This document shows, one piece after another, positions 8,770 through 20,300 of a DNA stretch of 47,874 nt. Numbering within the stretch: the stretch's first letter is position 1; every line of letters starts with the position of its first letter. Source of the stretch: Acidimicrobiaceae bacterium. Its GTDB lineage: Bacteria > Actinomycetota > Acidimicrobiia > Acidimicrobiales > JAUTXP01. The stretch lies in contig JAUTXP010000048.1 of NCBI GenBank assembly GCA_030837965.1, forward strand, positions 1-47,874. Direction: 5' to 3'. Below the pieces are notes generated by a model. That model had not been told where the DNA came from. It saw only the letters and a program-made list of their open reading frames with translations, and did no database searches. Made by a program: the position numbers and the translations under genes.

Positions 8770-8800
8770 CTTTTCCACAGCAGCAGGTGCTGTGGAAAAG
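8770..8800. repeat. 31-bp palindrome, copy 1 of 7 (paired TTTTCCACA)
   Basis: Two 13-nt arms (CTTTTCCACAGCA and TGCTGTGGAAAAG) flank the loop GCAGG. The element starts 22 nt past the carotenoid-oxygenase stop on the minus strand. Each arm contains TTTTCCACA. It would form a strong hairpin, and could end that transcript or bind a protein. Confidence 0.92.
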
Positions 8801-8822
8801 TCGAGAAGGGGTGAGGTTGTGG

Positions 8823-10178
8823 TCAGGCCGGGTCGGGGACCCAGTTGCCGTGGAAGCCGAACGGGACCCGCTGAGGCAGGGAGACGGTTGCCACCGGGGC
8901 GGCGGCGAAGTCGGTGGCGTCGAGCACGGCCAGGCTGCTGGACCCGGTTGCGTCGTCGTACACGACAGAGAGCACCCAGCCCTCGTCCTCCCCCGCGTTG
9001 TCCGATGCGGGCACGAACACTCCCTCGCTGGCCGACAGGCCCGGGCCGAAGTCGTGGATCTGGCTGGTGCCTGCGACCAGGTCGTGCTTGACCAGCCCGC
9101 CCAGGGCCACGCCGTTGTCGTCGGTGCCGAAGTAGGTGCCATAGCCGTAGCGGTGGCGGCGGCCCGCCAGCCGGTCGTCGATGCGGGGGAACTCCTGCGG
9201 GTGATCGGACACCCGCTCCTCGAGCACCTTGCGGGCGTTGAGGTCGATGGTCCAACGGTCCAACGTGGGCTGGCCGCCTGAAGGGCCGTTCTTGTCCGAG
9301 GCGAACATGCTCTGGTGGCGGACCACGTCGACCACCACCCGGTCGCCGTCGTCGTAGGCGTTGAGGGGATGGAACACGTAGCAGGGCTCCACGTCCACCC
9401 ACTGCACGTCGGCGTTGCCGCCGGTGCGGGGCATGACGCCGACACGGGCCCCGTACGTGTCGGGCTTCCAGCCGAAGGGGAACATGCCGCTCGCCACCAG
9501 GTCCATGTCGAACACGACCGGCAGGTCGAAGAACACGACGTGGTCCTTGGTGATGGCGAAGTCGTGGATCATGGCCGGCCCGGGGATGTCGATGGCCTCG
9601 CTGCGGACCAGCGCGCCGGACGCGTCGGCCACGTGGAAGCGCAGGTAGGGCGGGCCGAAGATGTCGTAGCCGAAGAAGAGCAGCTCCCCCGTCTCGGGGT
9701 CGACCTTGGGATGGGCGGTCATGGCCGATCGCAGGGCGCCGTTGTAGTCCCAGCGGCCCAGCGTGTTGAGGTCGCCGTCCACCTCCATGGGCAGGGCGTT
9801 CTCGACCAGGGCGAAGATGCGTCCGGCGTGGGGCACGACGTGGGTGTTGGACACGGCGCTGCCCATGGGCCAGGTCTCGTCGGCCCCGCCCACCCGCGGC
9901 TCGCCCAAGGCGTCGCAGGCCTGATCGGTGCGGACCCAGCGGTTGCGGTATGACACGGCCTGCCCGTCGCGCAGGTGTACGGCGTGGAGCATCCCGTCGC
10001 CCGTGAACCAGTGGTAGGTGGCCGGGTCCTGCTCGGCGATGGGGTTGGGCCCGATGCGCAGGAGGCGGCCGTTCAACTCGGGCGGGAGGCTGCCTGTGAC
10101 GGGCAGGTCGACGGCGTCGACCTCCTCCTTCACCGGCCCGAAGTTGCCCACCAGATAACGGTTCTCGGTGATGGTCAC
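8823..10178 (-). CDS. Carotenoid cleavage oxygenase family protein
   Basis: 451 residues from GTG, with a strong GAGGGGGAGAG ribosome site just upstream. Members are non-haem Fe(II) dioxygenases that cleave carotenoids, stilbenes or related alkenes. The four iron-binding histidines can be placed at His156 (TAHPKVD), His205 (MIHDFAIT), His270 (YVFHPLNAYD) and His443 (GFHGNWVPDP). The N-terminal LNGRLLRIGPNP and HWFTGDGMLHAV segments are also typical. All ligands are intact, so it should be active; the substrate is unknown. No carotenoid-synthesis genes are nearby. A GTTAAC-type palindrome 20 nt upstream suggests control by a repressor encoded elsewhere. Confidence 0.93.
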   Translation of the reverse strand: MTITENRYLVGNFGPVKEEVDAVDLPVTGSLPPELNGRLLRIGPNPIAEQDPATYHWFTGDGMLHAVHLRDGQAVSYRNRWVRTDQACDALGEPRVGGADETWPMGSAVSNTHVVPHAGRIFALVENALPMEVDGDLNTLGRWDYNGALRSAMTAHPKVDPETGELLFFGYDIFGPPYLRFHVADASGALVRSEAIDIPGPAMIHDFAITKDHVVFFDLPVVFDMDLVASGMFPFGWKPDTYGARVGVMPRTGGNADVQWVDVEPCYVFHPLNAYDDGDRVVVDVVRHQSMFASDKNGPSGGQPTLDRWTIDLNARKVLEERVSDHPQEFPRIDDRLAGRRHRYGYGTYFGTDDNGVALGGLVKHDLVAGTSQIHDFGPGLSASEGVFVPASDNAGEDEGWVLSVVYDDATGSSSLAVLDATDFAAAPVATVSLPQRVPFGFHGNWVPDPA

Positions 10179-10197
10179 GTGGCTCTCCCCCTCAATG

Positions 10198-10212
10198 GTT
10201 AACGTCGTTAAC
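10198..10212. promoter_or_regulatory. 15-bp palindromic operator candidate upstream of the carotenoid oxygenase
   Basis: GTTAACG-T-CGTTAAC is perfectly palindromic about its central base and lies 20 nt upstream of the GTG at 10178. Size and symmetry suit a TetR-family operator, which is inference. The rest of the 153-bp gap holds only the palindrome at 10283-10313. Confidence 0.5.
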
Positions 10213-10282
10213 TCTGCACCCGGGCCGGGCGTGCAGGCAAGAGGACGTCCGTCACACCCCCCTCACCGACCCCCCTCCCGCG

Positions 10283-10313
10283 CTTTTCCACAGCACCTGC
10301 TGCTGTGGAAAAG
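10283..10313. repeat. 31-bp palindrome, copy 2 of 7 (inverted loop)
   Basis: The arms are the same as in the copy at 8770, but the loop reads CCTGC on the plus strand. It lies 18 nt past the SDR stop on the minus strand and about 100 nt upstream of the carotenoid-oxygenase start. Confidence 0.92.
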
Positions 10314-10331
10314 TTTGCGGGGTGGGGCAGC

Positions 10332-11210
10332 TCAGCCGAGGAGGGCCTTCATCTCCGTCTCCAGCTCGGCCACCGTCCAGCGGTCCTGCTTGTCGATCGA
10401 GTCGGTGAGGGTCCAGGGCTGGAAGGTCTGGACCTTGCCGCCCTGCACGAAGAAGACCTTGCCGTTGGCCGGGCACGACTCGGTGGCCAGGTAGGCCACA
10501 AGGGGCGAGACGTTGGCCGGGTCCCAGACGTCGAAGGCGTCGGGCTCGTCCGGCACCTTGACCACGTCGCCCAAGCCGGGCGTCGACTCGGTCATGCGGG
10601 TGCGGGCCGCGGGGGCGATGGCGTTGGAGCGCACGCCGTAGCGGCTCAGCTCCTGGGCGCAGATGACGGTGAAGGCGGCGATGCCCGCCTTGGCCGCGCC
10701 GTAGTTGGTCTGGCCCGGGTTGCCCAGCAGGCCCGAGGTGGACGACGTGTTGATGACCGACGCCTTCACCTCCTTGCCCGACTTGGCCTGCTCCCGCCAA
10801 TAGGCCGCGGCCCACCGGGTAGGGGCGAAGTGGCCCTTCAAGTGGACGTGGATGACCGCGTCCCACTCCTCCTCGGTCATGTTGACCAGCACCCGGTCGC
10901 GCAGGATGCCCGCGTTGTTGACGAGGACGTGCAGGTCGCCGAAGGCCTCGACCGCGGCGTTAACGAGGCGCTGCGAGCCCTCCCAGTCGGCCACGTTGTC
11001 GGCGTTGCTGACGGCCTGGCCGCCCATGCCCTTGATCTCGTCCACCACTTGCTCGGCCGGCGTGCGGTCGTCGCCCGATCCGTCGATGGCGCCGCCCAGG
11101 TCGTTGACCACGACCTTGGCCCCCTCGGATGCGAACAAGAGGGCGTGCTCCCTGCCGATGCCCCGGCCCGCCCCGGTGATGATGGCAACCCGCCCGTCAA
11201 GTGCGCCCAT
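10332..11210 (-). CDS. Short-chain dehydrogenase/reductase, (3R)-hydroxyacyl-CoA dehydrogenase-like
   Basis: 292 residues. The NAD(P)-binding motif TGAGRGIGREHA, the acidic NDLGGA segment, the NNAG motif and the catalytic Ser-Tyr-Lys set (NTSSTSG...YGAAKAG) are all present. The segment VVVNDLGGAIDGSG with a long insertion resembles the reductase domain of multifunctional beta-oxidation enzymes, so (3R)-hydroxyacyl-CoA or 3-oxoacyl reduction is the best guess. A TAGTCT box at 11224-11219 sits 8 nt before the ATG, suggesting leaderless transcription. It is divergent from the flavin-reductase-like gene across 32 bp. A 31-bp palindrome follows the stop. Confidence 0.9.
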   Translation of the reverse strand: MGALDGRVAIITGAGRGIGREHALLFASEGAKVVVNDLGGAIDGSGDDRTPAEQVVDEIKGMGGQAVSNADNVADWEGSQRLVNAAVEAFGDLHVLVNNAGILRDRVLVNMTEEEWDAVIHVHLKGHFAPTRWAAAYWREQAKSGKEVKASVINTSSTSGLLGNPGQTNYGAAKAGIAAFTVICAQELSRYGVRSNAIAPAARTRMTESTPGLGDVVKVPDEPDAFDVWDPANVSPLVAYLATESCPANGKVFFVQGGKVQTFQPWTLTDSIDKQDRWTVAELETEMKALLG

Positions 11211-11218
11211 GGCGCCGC

Positions 11219-11224
11219 AGACTA
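11219..11224 (-). promoter_or_regulatory. -10 box for a leaderless SDR transcript
   Basis: TAGTCT on the minus strand matches the TANNNT actinobacterial -10 pattern. Its end is 8 nt from the ATG at 11210, so the mRNA would begin at or next to the start codon. Confidence 0.45.
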
Positions 11225-11242
11225 CTGGGTAGGCCAGGAGTC

Positions 11243-11761
11243 ATGCCCTTGCCGCAGGAGGCCTTCGACCGTCTCGTCGGCTCGATCGACTACCCCATGG
11301 CCATCGTCACTGCAGCCGCGTCTGCGGACGAAATGGCGGGCTGCCTGGTGGGCTTCACCACGCAGTGCAGCATCAAGCCGCCCCGCTGGATGGTGTGCCT
11401 CTCGAAGCTCAACCGCACCTTCCACGTCGCCGTGCAAGCGCCCATCCTCGTGGTCCACTTCCCCACCGTTGAGAACCGGGAACTGGCCGCCTTGTTCGGG
11501 CACGAGACGGGCGACGAGGTGGACAAGTTCGCCCGCTGCGACTGGCGTCCCGGGCCCGACGGAACGACGCCCGTGCTGACCGGCGTGGCCCGCTGGTTCG
11601 CGGGCCAAGTGCTCCAGCACCACGACTACGGCGACCACGTCGGGTTCCTGGTCCAGCCTGTCGACGCCGCCTTCGACGCCGCCTTCGACACCGCCCGAGA
11701 CGCAGGCGGGCAACTCGGCTTCCAGGCCGTCAAGGACCTGTCCCCCGGACATCCGGCCTGA
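11243..11761 (+). CDS. Flavin-reductase-domain (FMN-binding split-barrel) protein
   Basis: 172 residues from the ATG at 11243, preceded by CCAGGAG. The pattern FDRLVGSIDYPMAIVTAAA, then GCLVGFTTQCSIKPPRWMVCLSKLNRTF, fits the DIM6/NTAB flavin-reductase-like split barrel: the second segment is the FMN phosphate-binding region and its usual Ser/Pro follow-on. Such proteins bind FMN and reduce it or act on small molecules with it. There is no partner monooxygenase nearby. Near the C-terminus a 12-bp tandem duplication (11663-11686) encodes DAAFDAAF. The stop is 5 bp from that of the convergent kinase gene. Confidence 0.85.
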   Translation: MPLPQEAFDRLVGSIDYPMAIVTAAASADEMAGCLVGFTTQCSIKPPRWMVCLSKLNRTFHVAVQAPILVVHFPTVENRELAALFGHETGDEVDKFARCDWRPGPDGTTPVLTGVARWFAGQVLQHHDYGDHVGFLVQPVDAAFDAAFDTARDAGGQLGFQAVKDLSPGHPA

Positions 11762-11766
11762 CCTGT

Positions 11767-13677
11767 TCAGGCCGTGTAGATGTCGACCGCGGTGCCCCGC
11801 GGGACCTTGCGGCCCTCGCTCGGATTGGTGGCGAACACCCGGCCCTTGGGCGGGCCGTACAGGTTGCCCAGGGTCAGGCCCGCGCCTTCGAGCACGCCCT
11901 TGGCCTCGTTGACCTTGTCCCCGAACAGGCCGGGAACGGCCACGGTCTTCGGGCCCTTCGAGACCAGCACCGTCACCTTCGACCCCTTGGCCGCCAAGCC
12001 ACTGGGCGACAGGGACACGACCTTGCCCACGTCGGGCACGTCGTCGCTGTAGTCGTCCTTTCGCACGGACACGAAGCCCGCGTCGGCCAAGGCCTTGGCC
12101 GCGGCGTCGTAGGGCTGGCCCACCAGGTTGTCGGGGATGGCCACGATCGGGGGCCCGCTCGACACGGTGATCGTGATGCTGGCCCCCTTGGGCTGGGTGC
12201 CCTGGGGCGTCCACGACAACACGATCCCCTTGACCACCTGGTCGCTGGACGCAGGCACGACCGCGGCCACGAACCCCGCGTTGTGGAGCGCGTCGACCGC
12301 CTGCTGCTCGGTGAGGTTGGCGAGGGTCGGGACGGCCCGGGGCGCGGGCCCGTCCGATACCACCACGTGGACGGCCGACCCCTCCTTGCGCTTCACGCCC
12401 GCGGCCGGGTCTTGGGCCAGCACAATGTCCTTGGGAACGGCCTCGTCGTAGCGACGGGACTCGGCCAACTTGAACTTGCCCAGGGCGAGAGCCCGGCGGG
12501 CGTCGAGGACCGACGCGCCCTGGACGCGCGGGACGGGGTGGGAGGGCGTGGCCACTTGCACCACGGCGAAGGCGCCCGCGGCGATGGCCAGGACGGCGAG
12601 CAGCACACCGAGCACGATGGGCCAACGGCGCCGGCGTCGGCCCGCCTTGGCGGGCTCGACCAGCGGCAGCGGCGTGAAGCCGGTGATGTCGCCCTCGCCG
12701 ATGCCGTGGTCCGCCTCCCGGTCATACAGGCGCGGGCGGGATCGCACCTCGGTCAGGTCGCCCACGCCAGCGCCAGCAAGGTCAGCGCCAGCGCCGGCGC
12801 CGCGGGCCGTCTCCGCCGCCGCAGGACCGACCAGGTTCAGGGGCGCCGCCTCCGGCAGGTCCCGAGCGACGGCCTCGGCCTGACGGGCGAAGTCGGCCGC
12901 GTCGGGCCGCTCTGAAGGCGACGGCCTCCCCGCGGCCTCGACCATTGGAGCCAACGGCCCCAACTCCGGCGGGGCGACAACGGGCGTGTCCACTCTGGCC
13001 ATCAACGTGGCGAGGGTCGTGTCGGCCTGGAAGGGCACCTCGCCGGTGACGGCCTCGATGAGGACCAGGCCCAGCGCGTACACGTCGGCCTTGCCGTCGA
13101 GCGAGCCGCCCTTGGCCTGCTCCGGCGCGGCGTAGCGGGCCGTGCCCACCATCGACCCGGCGGGCTCGGTCCACGTGGCCTCGGCCAGGGCGCGGGCCAC
13201 GCCGAAGTCAGCGATGCAAAGCCTGCCCTCCTCGTCGAAGAGCAGGTTGGCGGGCTTGATGTCGCGGTGGACCAGACCCCGGCGGTGGGCGTAGTCGAGG
13301 GCCTTGGCCGCCTGCCCGCCCACCGACGCAGCCTGGGCCGGGGTGAGCCGCCTGCCCCGGTCGAGCACGTCGCGCAGCGATCCGCCGCTCAGGTACTCGA
13401 GGACCAGATAGGGCCCGTCTTCGTCCTCGCCCCAATCGAAGACCCGCATGATGTTGGGGTGGTTGAGGGCCGCCGCGGCCTGGGCCTCGGCCCGGAAGCG
13501 CCGCAGGAAGGACTCGTCGTCGGCCAAGGCCGCGTGCAGCAGCTTGACCGCGACGCGGCGGCGCAACGTCGAGTCCTCGGCCAGGTACACGTGCGCCGAA
13601 CCGCCCGTGCCGATGGGCGCGAGCAGTCGGTACCGGCCCCCGAGGACTCGCCCGACGTGGTCGGCGATTCTCGACAT
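11767..13677 (-). CDS. PknB-type membrane Ser/Thr protein kinase with four PASTA domains
   Basis: 636 residues from ATG 13677; a GTG two codons upstream is also possible. The kinase domain covers about residues 12-270: G-loop IGTGGSAHVYLAED, VAVK lysine, HRDIKPANLLF catalytic loop, DFG and APE. An acidic/proline linker leads to a basic stop-transfer patch (AKAGRRRRRWP) and one membrane helix near residue 355. Four PASTA units follow to the end, each closing with a VVVSDGP/VTVSSGP-like motif. The extracytoplasmic PASTA region is expected to sense peptidoglycan or lipid II; targets usually include wall-growth and division proteins. Complete and apparently active. Confidence 0.95.
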   Translation of the reverse strand: MSRIADHVGRVLGGRYRLLAPIGTGGSAHVYLAEDSTLRRRVAVKLLHAALADDESFLRRFRAEAQAAAALNHPNIMRVFDWGEDEDGPYLVLEYLSGGSLRDVLDRGRRLTPAQAASVGGQAAKALDYAHRRGLVHRDIKPANLLFDEEGRLCIADFGVARALAEATWTEPAGSMVGTARYAAPEQAKGGSLDGKADVYALGLVLIEAVTGEVPFQADTTLATLMARVDTPVVAPPELGPLAPMVEAAGRPSPSERPDAADFARQAEAVARDLPEAAPLNLVGPAAAETARGAGAGADLAGAGVGDLTEVRSRPRLYDREADHGIGEGDITGFTPLPLVEPAKAGRRRRRWPIVLGVLLAVLAIAAGAFAVVQVATPSHPVPRVQGASVLDARRALALGKFKLAESRRYDEAVPKDIVLAQDPAAGVKRKEGSAVHVVVSDGPAPRAVPTLANLTEQQAVDALHNAGFVAAVVPASSDQVVKGIVLSWTPQGTQPKGASITITVSSGPPIVAIPDNLVGQPYDAAAKALADAGFVSVRKDDYSDDVPDVGKVVSLSPSGLAAKGSKVTVLVSKGPKTVAVPGLFGDKVNEAKGVLEGAGLTLGNLYGPPKGRVFATNPSEGRKVPRGTAVDIYTA

Positions 13678-13741
13678 GGCCACCCCCCGAGGCTACCGGC
13701 TGCCTTGTGTCCCTCTGTGGATCTGCGGCCATGATGAGCGG

Positions 13742-14089
13742 GTGCGAGCGGCCTTGGTGGAGGAGATGGAGGAGTTCATCCGCGCCGGCTCGCTGTGGGA
13801 CCCGTCCGCCCTGGAGAAGCTGGTGGAGCGGCTGGAGGACGAGTCGCATGACACCAACGACCCCATCCCCCAGATGCTGGCCCAGCCTCTGCGGGCCGTC
13901 CTGCTCCGACTGGGCATGGGCGACGTGCCGACGCGTATGGCCCACGACGTGGACGGCATCGTCTATCCCCGCATCTGGAAGGTGATGGAGGCGGCCCGCG
14001 ACGGCCTGCCCGACGGCGAGCTGCGCACCCGCATCGAGGTCCTCAACCGGCGGCTGTCGCGCAGGCTCGTGGAGGAGAACCCGGGATGA
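13742..14089 (+). CDS. Hypothetical protein, helical, 115 residues
   Basis: Starts at GTG 13742 (VRAALVEEMEEFIRAGSLWDPSALEKLVERLED). The protein is predicted mostly helical, charged and soluble, with no signal or motif I know. The stop overlaps the next ATG in an ATGA junction (14086-14089), so it is translationally coupled to the membrane protein that follows. The start could be slightly different because no strong ribosome site is visible. It is divergent from pknB. Coupling to two membrane-associated small genes suggests a shared process, but none can be named. Confidence 0.7.
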   Translation: MRAALVEEMEEFIRAGSLWDPSALEKLVERLEDESHDTNDPIPQMLAQPLRAVLLRLGMGDVPTRMAHDVDGIVYPRIWKVMEAARDGLPDGELRTRIEVLNRRLSRRLVEENPG

Positions 14090-14448
14090 GCGACGCCCTG
14101 CATGCCCGGGCCTGGACGGTGCCTGCGGCCGCGGGCCTGGCCGCGCTGGAGACGACGGCGGTGATCGCCGTTCTGGTGAGCAGGCACAGCCGGTCGGCGC
14201 CATTGTCCATCGCCTGCGTGGCCGTGCGGTACCCGTTCTGTCTGGGCGTGCTGCGGCGAAGGGCCGGGGCCTGGTTGGCACTGGTGCTGTGGGAGGGCAG
14301 CGGCGTCTTCGCGGCCGTGGTGGCGCCCCGCGTCCCGCTGCTGCTTCGCGTGCTGGAGCTGGGCCTGGCCGCGGGCGTGCTCGCCTTGCTGGGCGCGGCC
14401 CTGCCCCTGTTCCCCCGCATGGAGCGCTTGGAGCTGCCCGACCGATGA
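14086..14448 (+). CDS. Small integral membrane protein, 120 residues
   Basis: MSDALHARAWTVPAAAGLAALETTAVIAVLV... It has about three or four hydrophobic segments (residues 12-32, 63-80, 85-108), with basic residues between them (RHSRSAP, LRRRAG). The family is not recognised. It begins in an ATGA overlap with the upstream gene. Its own stop codon is the first of four ATGA junctions in a 14-bp tandem repeat that leads to the next gene. Confidence 0.7.
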   Translation: MSDALHARAWTVPAAAGLAALETTAVIAVLVSRHSRSAPLSIACVAVRYPFCLGVLRRRAGAWLALVLWEGSGVFAAVVAPRVPLLLRVLELGLAAGVLALLGAALPLFPRMERLELPDR

Positions 14449-14497
14449 CCGCTGCCCGATGACCCCGACCCGATGACCCCTATCCGATGACCCCCAC
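14442..14497 (+). repeat. 14-bp x4 tandem repeat forming a chain of minicistrons
   Basis: CCGATGACC recurs at 14442, 14456, 14470 and 14484, an exact 14-bp period. Each ATG (14445, 14459, 14473) opens a five-codon reading frame (MTAAR, MTPTR, MTPIR) ending CGA TGA, and that TGA overlaps the next ATG. The fourth ATG (14487) starts the real gene, where CGA TGA has become CGC CGG. The first ATG overlaps the stop of the gene ending at 14448. Confidence 0.9.
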
Positions 14498-14897
14498 CCG
14501 CCGGCGCATCATCTACGCCGTCCTGCTCACCATCGCCTTCGCCGCGCTGGTCATGGCCTTTTTGATCCACCCCGAGCCCACGGCGCCGGCCAGGGATCAA
14601 GTGGTGGTGGCCGTGTCGCCCACGGAGAACGCCAGCGAGCAGCGCCAGACCACCGTGTTCGCCGAGGTGACCACCGACTACGACGGGGCCCTGACCATCG
14701 ACGGCCACCCGATCCCTGACGATCAGGTGGACCGGTTGTTGACCGGAAACCTTCGGCTGGCCTTCACGCCCGGCCCGGGCAAGGAGATCACCAAGTTCCG
14801 CACCGGCCTCGTGTGCGCCCGGGTCGACTACTGGCCGCTGGGCCAGGACCGGGCCACCACGTCCCGCCAGTACGCGTGGTGCTTCAAGCTCACGTAA
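14487..14897 (+). CDS. Membrane-anchored hypothetical protein, 136 residues
   Basis: MTPTRRRIIYAVLLTIAFAALVMAFLI is a basic N-terminus with one membrane helix, so the remaining ~105 residues should lie outside the membrane. That part is a small beta-rich domain: QTTVFAEVTTDYDGALTIDGHPIPDDQVDRLLTGNLRLAFTPGPGKEITKF..., with two Cys (VCARVDYW and YAWCFKLT) that could form a disulfide. The family is not recognised. Its start is the last ATG of the 14-bp minicistron chain, so initiation is probably by re-initiation. Its 3' end overlaps the convergent MaoC-like gene by 8 bp. Confidence 0.75.
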   Translation: MTPTRRRIIYAVLLTIAFAALVMAFLIHPEPTAPARDQVVVAVSPTENASEQRQTTVFAEVTTDYDGALTIDGHPIPDDQVDRLLTGNLRLAFTPGPGKEITKFRTGLVCARVDYWPLGQDRATTSRQYAWCFKLT

Positions 14898-15281
14898 GCA
14901 CGAACGTGGCTTGGCCCCGGACAGCCACGCCGCCGGTCTGGCGGGTGACGACGAGGTCGAGGTCGACGCGCCGTTCGCCGTCGGCCTCGTAGACCTGGGC
15001 CACTGTGCCGGTGCACGTGAGCACGTCGTCGGGCCAGACCTGCTCGCGGAACTGCACGTGGAAGCGGCGCACGTTGGCGGGCCCGAACTGATCCGTGCAA
15101 TACGTGGCCAACAGTCCGGCTTGGAGCATGCCCACGCTGAACACGGTGGGGAAGCCCGCGGACTGGGCGAAGCCCTCGTCGTGATGGATGGGATTGAAGT
15201 CGCCCGACGCGCCTTGATAGCGCACGAAGTCGGTGCGGGTGAGCGGGCCGAAGTCCCGCGCTTCGAGCGAGTCGCCCGCGT

Positions 15282-15285
<4 letters not shown>
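14890..15285 (-). CDS. MaoC-like (R)-hydratase, HadB-type subunit
   Basis: 131 residues from ATG 15285. The hot-dog hydratase motif is clear: FVRYQGASGDFNPIHHDEGFAQSAGFPTVFSVGML. This contains the Asp and His of hydratase 2 (GDFNPIHHD), then RRFHVQFREQVWPDDVLTCTG. It should act on 3-hydroxyacyl thioesters. Its start overlaps the stop of the preceding MaoC-N-like gene (ATGA), as with the HadA-HadB pair of mycobacterial type II fatty-acid synthesis. This subunit carries the catalytic residues. The 3' end overlaps the opposite-strand gene ending at 14897. Confidence 0.88.
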
Positions 15286-19067
<3,782 letters not shown>

Positions 19068-19068
19068 C

Positions 19069-19197
19069 TCAGCCGGATGCCCGGCCGATGATGTAGCCCA
19101 CGCCGACGCCGATGGCGAACACCAGCAGCACCGACATGAGCACCATGGCTCCGGCCATGCGGCCCGGCGGTCGGGTGTCGCCGCCCTTCGGGGTCAC
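19069..19197 (-). CDS. 42-residue single-pass membrane peptide coupled to mnmA
   Basis: GTG at 19197-19195 overlaps the mnmA stop in a GTGA junction. The product VTPKGGDTRPPGRMAGAM continues VLMSVLLVFAIGVGVGYIIG and ends RASG: a polar, basic head, then one glycine-rich membrane helix of about 22 residues with a GxGxG pattern that suits helix packing. It is too short for ordinary gene finders but has a clear junction, a well-formed helix and codon use like its neighbours. Its role is unknown. An internal ATG could give a still shorter form. Confidence 0.6.
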   Translation of the reverse strand: MTPKGGDTRPPGRMAGAMVLMSVLLVFAIGVGVGYIIGRASG

Positions 19198-20300
19198 AAC
19201 CGGCCGTCCGCCAACGCCGACGCGGAGGCCAACGCGACCCCGCCGCCCAACACGTCGTCGCCGTCGTACAGCACCACGCTCTGGCCCGGCGCCACCACGC
19301 GGTGGGGCTGCTCGAAACGCACGCCGGCGCCGGCACCGTCCACCTCGCCATCGCTCTCGCCGTCCACATCGAACACGGCAGGCACGGCATCGCCGTGAGC
19401 GCTGCACTGCACGAGCACCGACGCGCCCGCGGCCACGGGCTCGTCCACCCATGTCAGTCCGCCCACGGCCAACCGCTCCATCATGGGGGGCCTGGGCCCA
19501 ACCGTCACGGTGGCCGCGGCCAGATCGACGTCGACCACGTACCGCCTGCGGGCGTCGCCCGCATCGCCCAGCCCCCGGCGCTGCCCGACGGTGACCAGCT
19601 CCACGGCAGGCACCGAACCCATGACCTCGCCGCTGTCGTCGTCGATCACCAGGCCGGGGCGCAGCGGGATGCGCGATCCGAGGAAGGCGTGGCGGCCACC
19701 GGTCGAGGTGATGAAGCAGACGTCCTGGCTGTCCGGCTTGGCCGCGGTGCGCAGTCCGAGGTCGGCGGCACGGGTCCTCACCTCGGCCTTCGTCAGCGCG
19801 CCGACAGGGAGCAGCGTGCGGGCCAACGCGGCCTGGTCGAGCATGTGCAGCACATAGGACTGGTCCTTGGCCTGGTCCACCCCGCGGCGCAGCCGGTAAC
19901 GCCCACCCGCCGGATGGCGGACGACGCGCGCGTGATGCCCAGTGGCCACCGCGTCGAAGCCCAGTTGGGTGGCCCGCCGCAAGAAGCGGTCGAACTTGAG
20001 ATGGCGGTTGCACTCCACGCACGGGTTGGGGGTGCGGCCTTCGGCGTGGGCGGCCACATAGGGCTCGACCACGTGGGCATCGAAGTCCGAGCCGAAGTTG
20101 AAGACGTGATGGGCGATGCCCAACTGCTGGGCCACGCGGCGGGCGTCCTCCACGTCCGCCACCGAGCAGCAGCCCGAGTCGGAGTCGCCGCCCCACAGCT
20201 TCATGGTGGCGCCCACCACCTCGTGGCCGTCGGCGATGAGGAGGGCCGCGGCCACGGACGAGTCGACCCCGCCGCTCATGGCGACGAGCACGCGGCTCAT
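19194..20300 (-). CDS. mnmA: tRNA-specific 2-thiouridylase
   Basis: 368 residues. MnmA makes the 2-thio group of wobble uridine in tRNA(Lys/Glu/Gln). The PP-loop is SGGVDSS (residues 9-15). The catalytic cysteines are Cys97 (NPCVECN) and Cys195 (DSQDVCFI), and GHHARV and QSYVLHML are typical. The ATG (20300) overlaps the stop of the cysteine desulfurase gene, which is the likely sulfur donor. The C-terminal barrel contains a low-complexity acidic insertion (DVDGESDGEVDGAGAG). Its stop overlaps the start of a 42-residue membrane peptide. Confidence 0.96.
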   Translation of the reverse strand: MSRVLVAMSGGVDSSVAAALLIADGHEVVGATMKLWGGDSDSGCCSVADVEDARRVAQQLGIAHHVFNFGSDFDAHVVEPYVAAHAEGRTPNPCVECNRHLKFDRFLRRATQLGFDAVATGHHARVVRHPAGGRYRLRRGVDQAKDQSYVLHMLDQAALARTLLPVGALTKAEVRTRAADLGLRTAAKPDSQDVCFITSTGGRHAFLGSRIPLRPGLVIDDDSGEVMGSVPAVELVTVGQRRGLGDAGDARRRYVVDVDLAAATVTVGPRPPMMERLAVGGLTWVDEPVAAGASVLVQCSAHGDAVPAVFDVDGESDGEVDGAGAGVRFEQPHRVVAPGQSVVLYDGDDVLGGGVALASASALADGRL

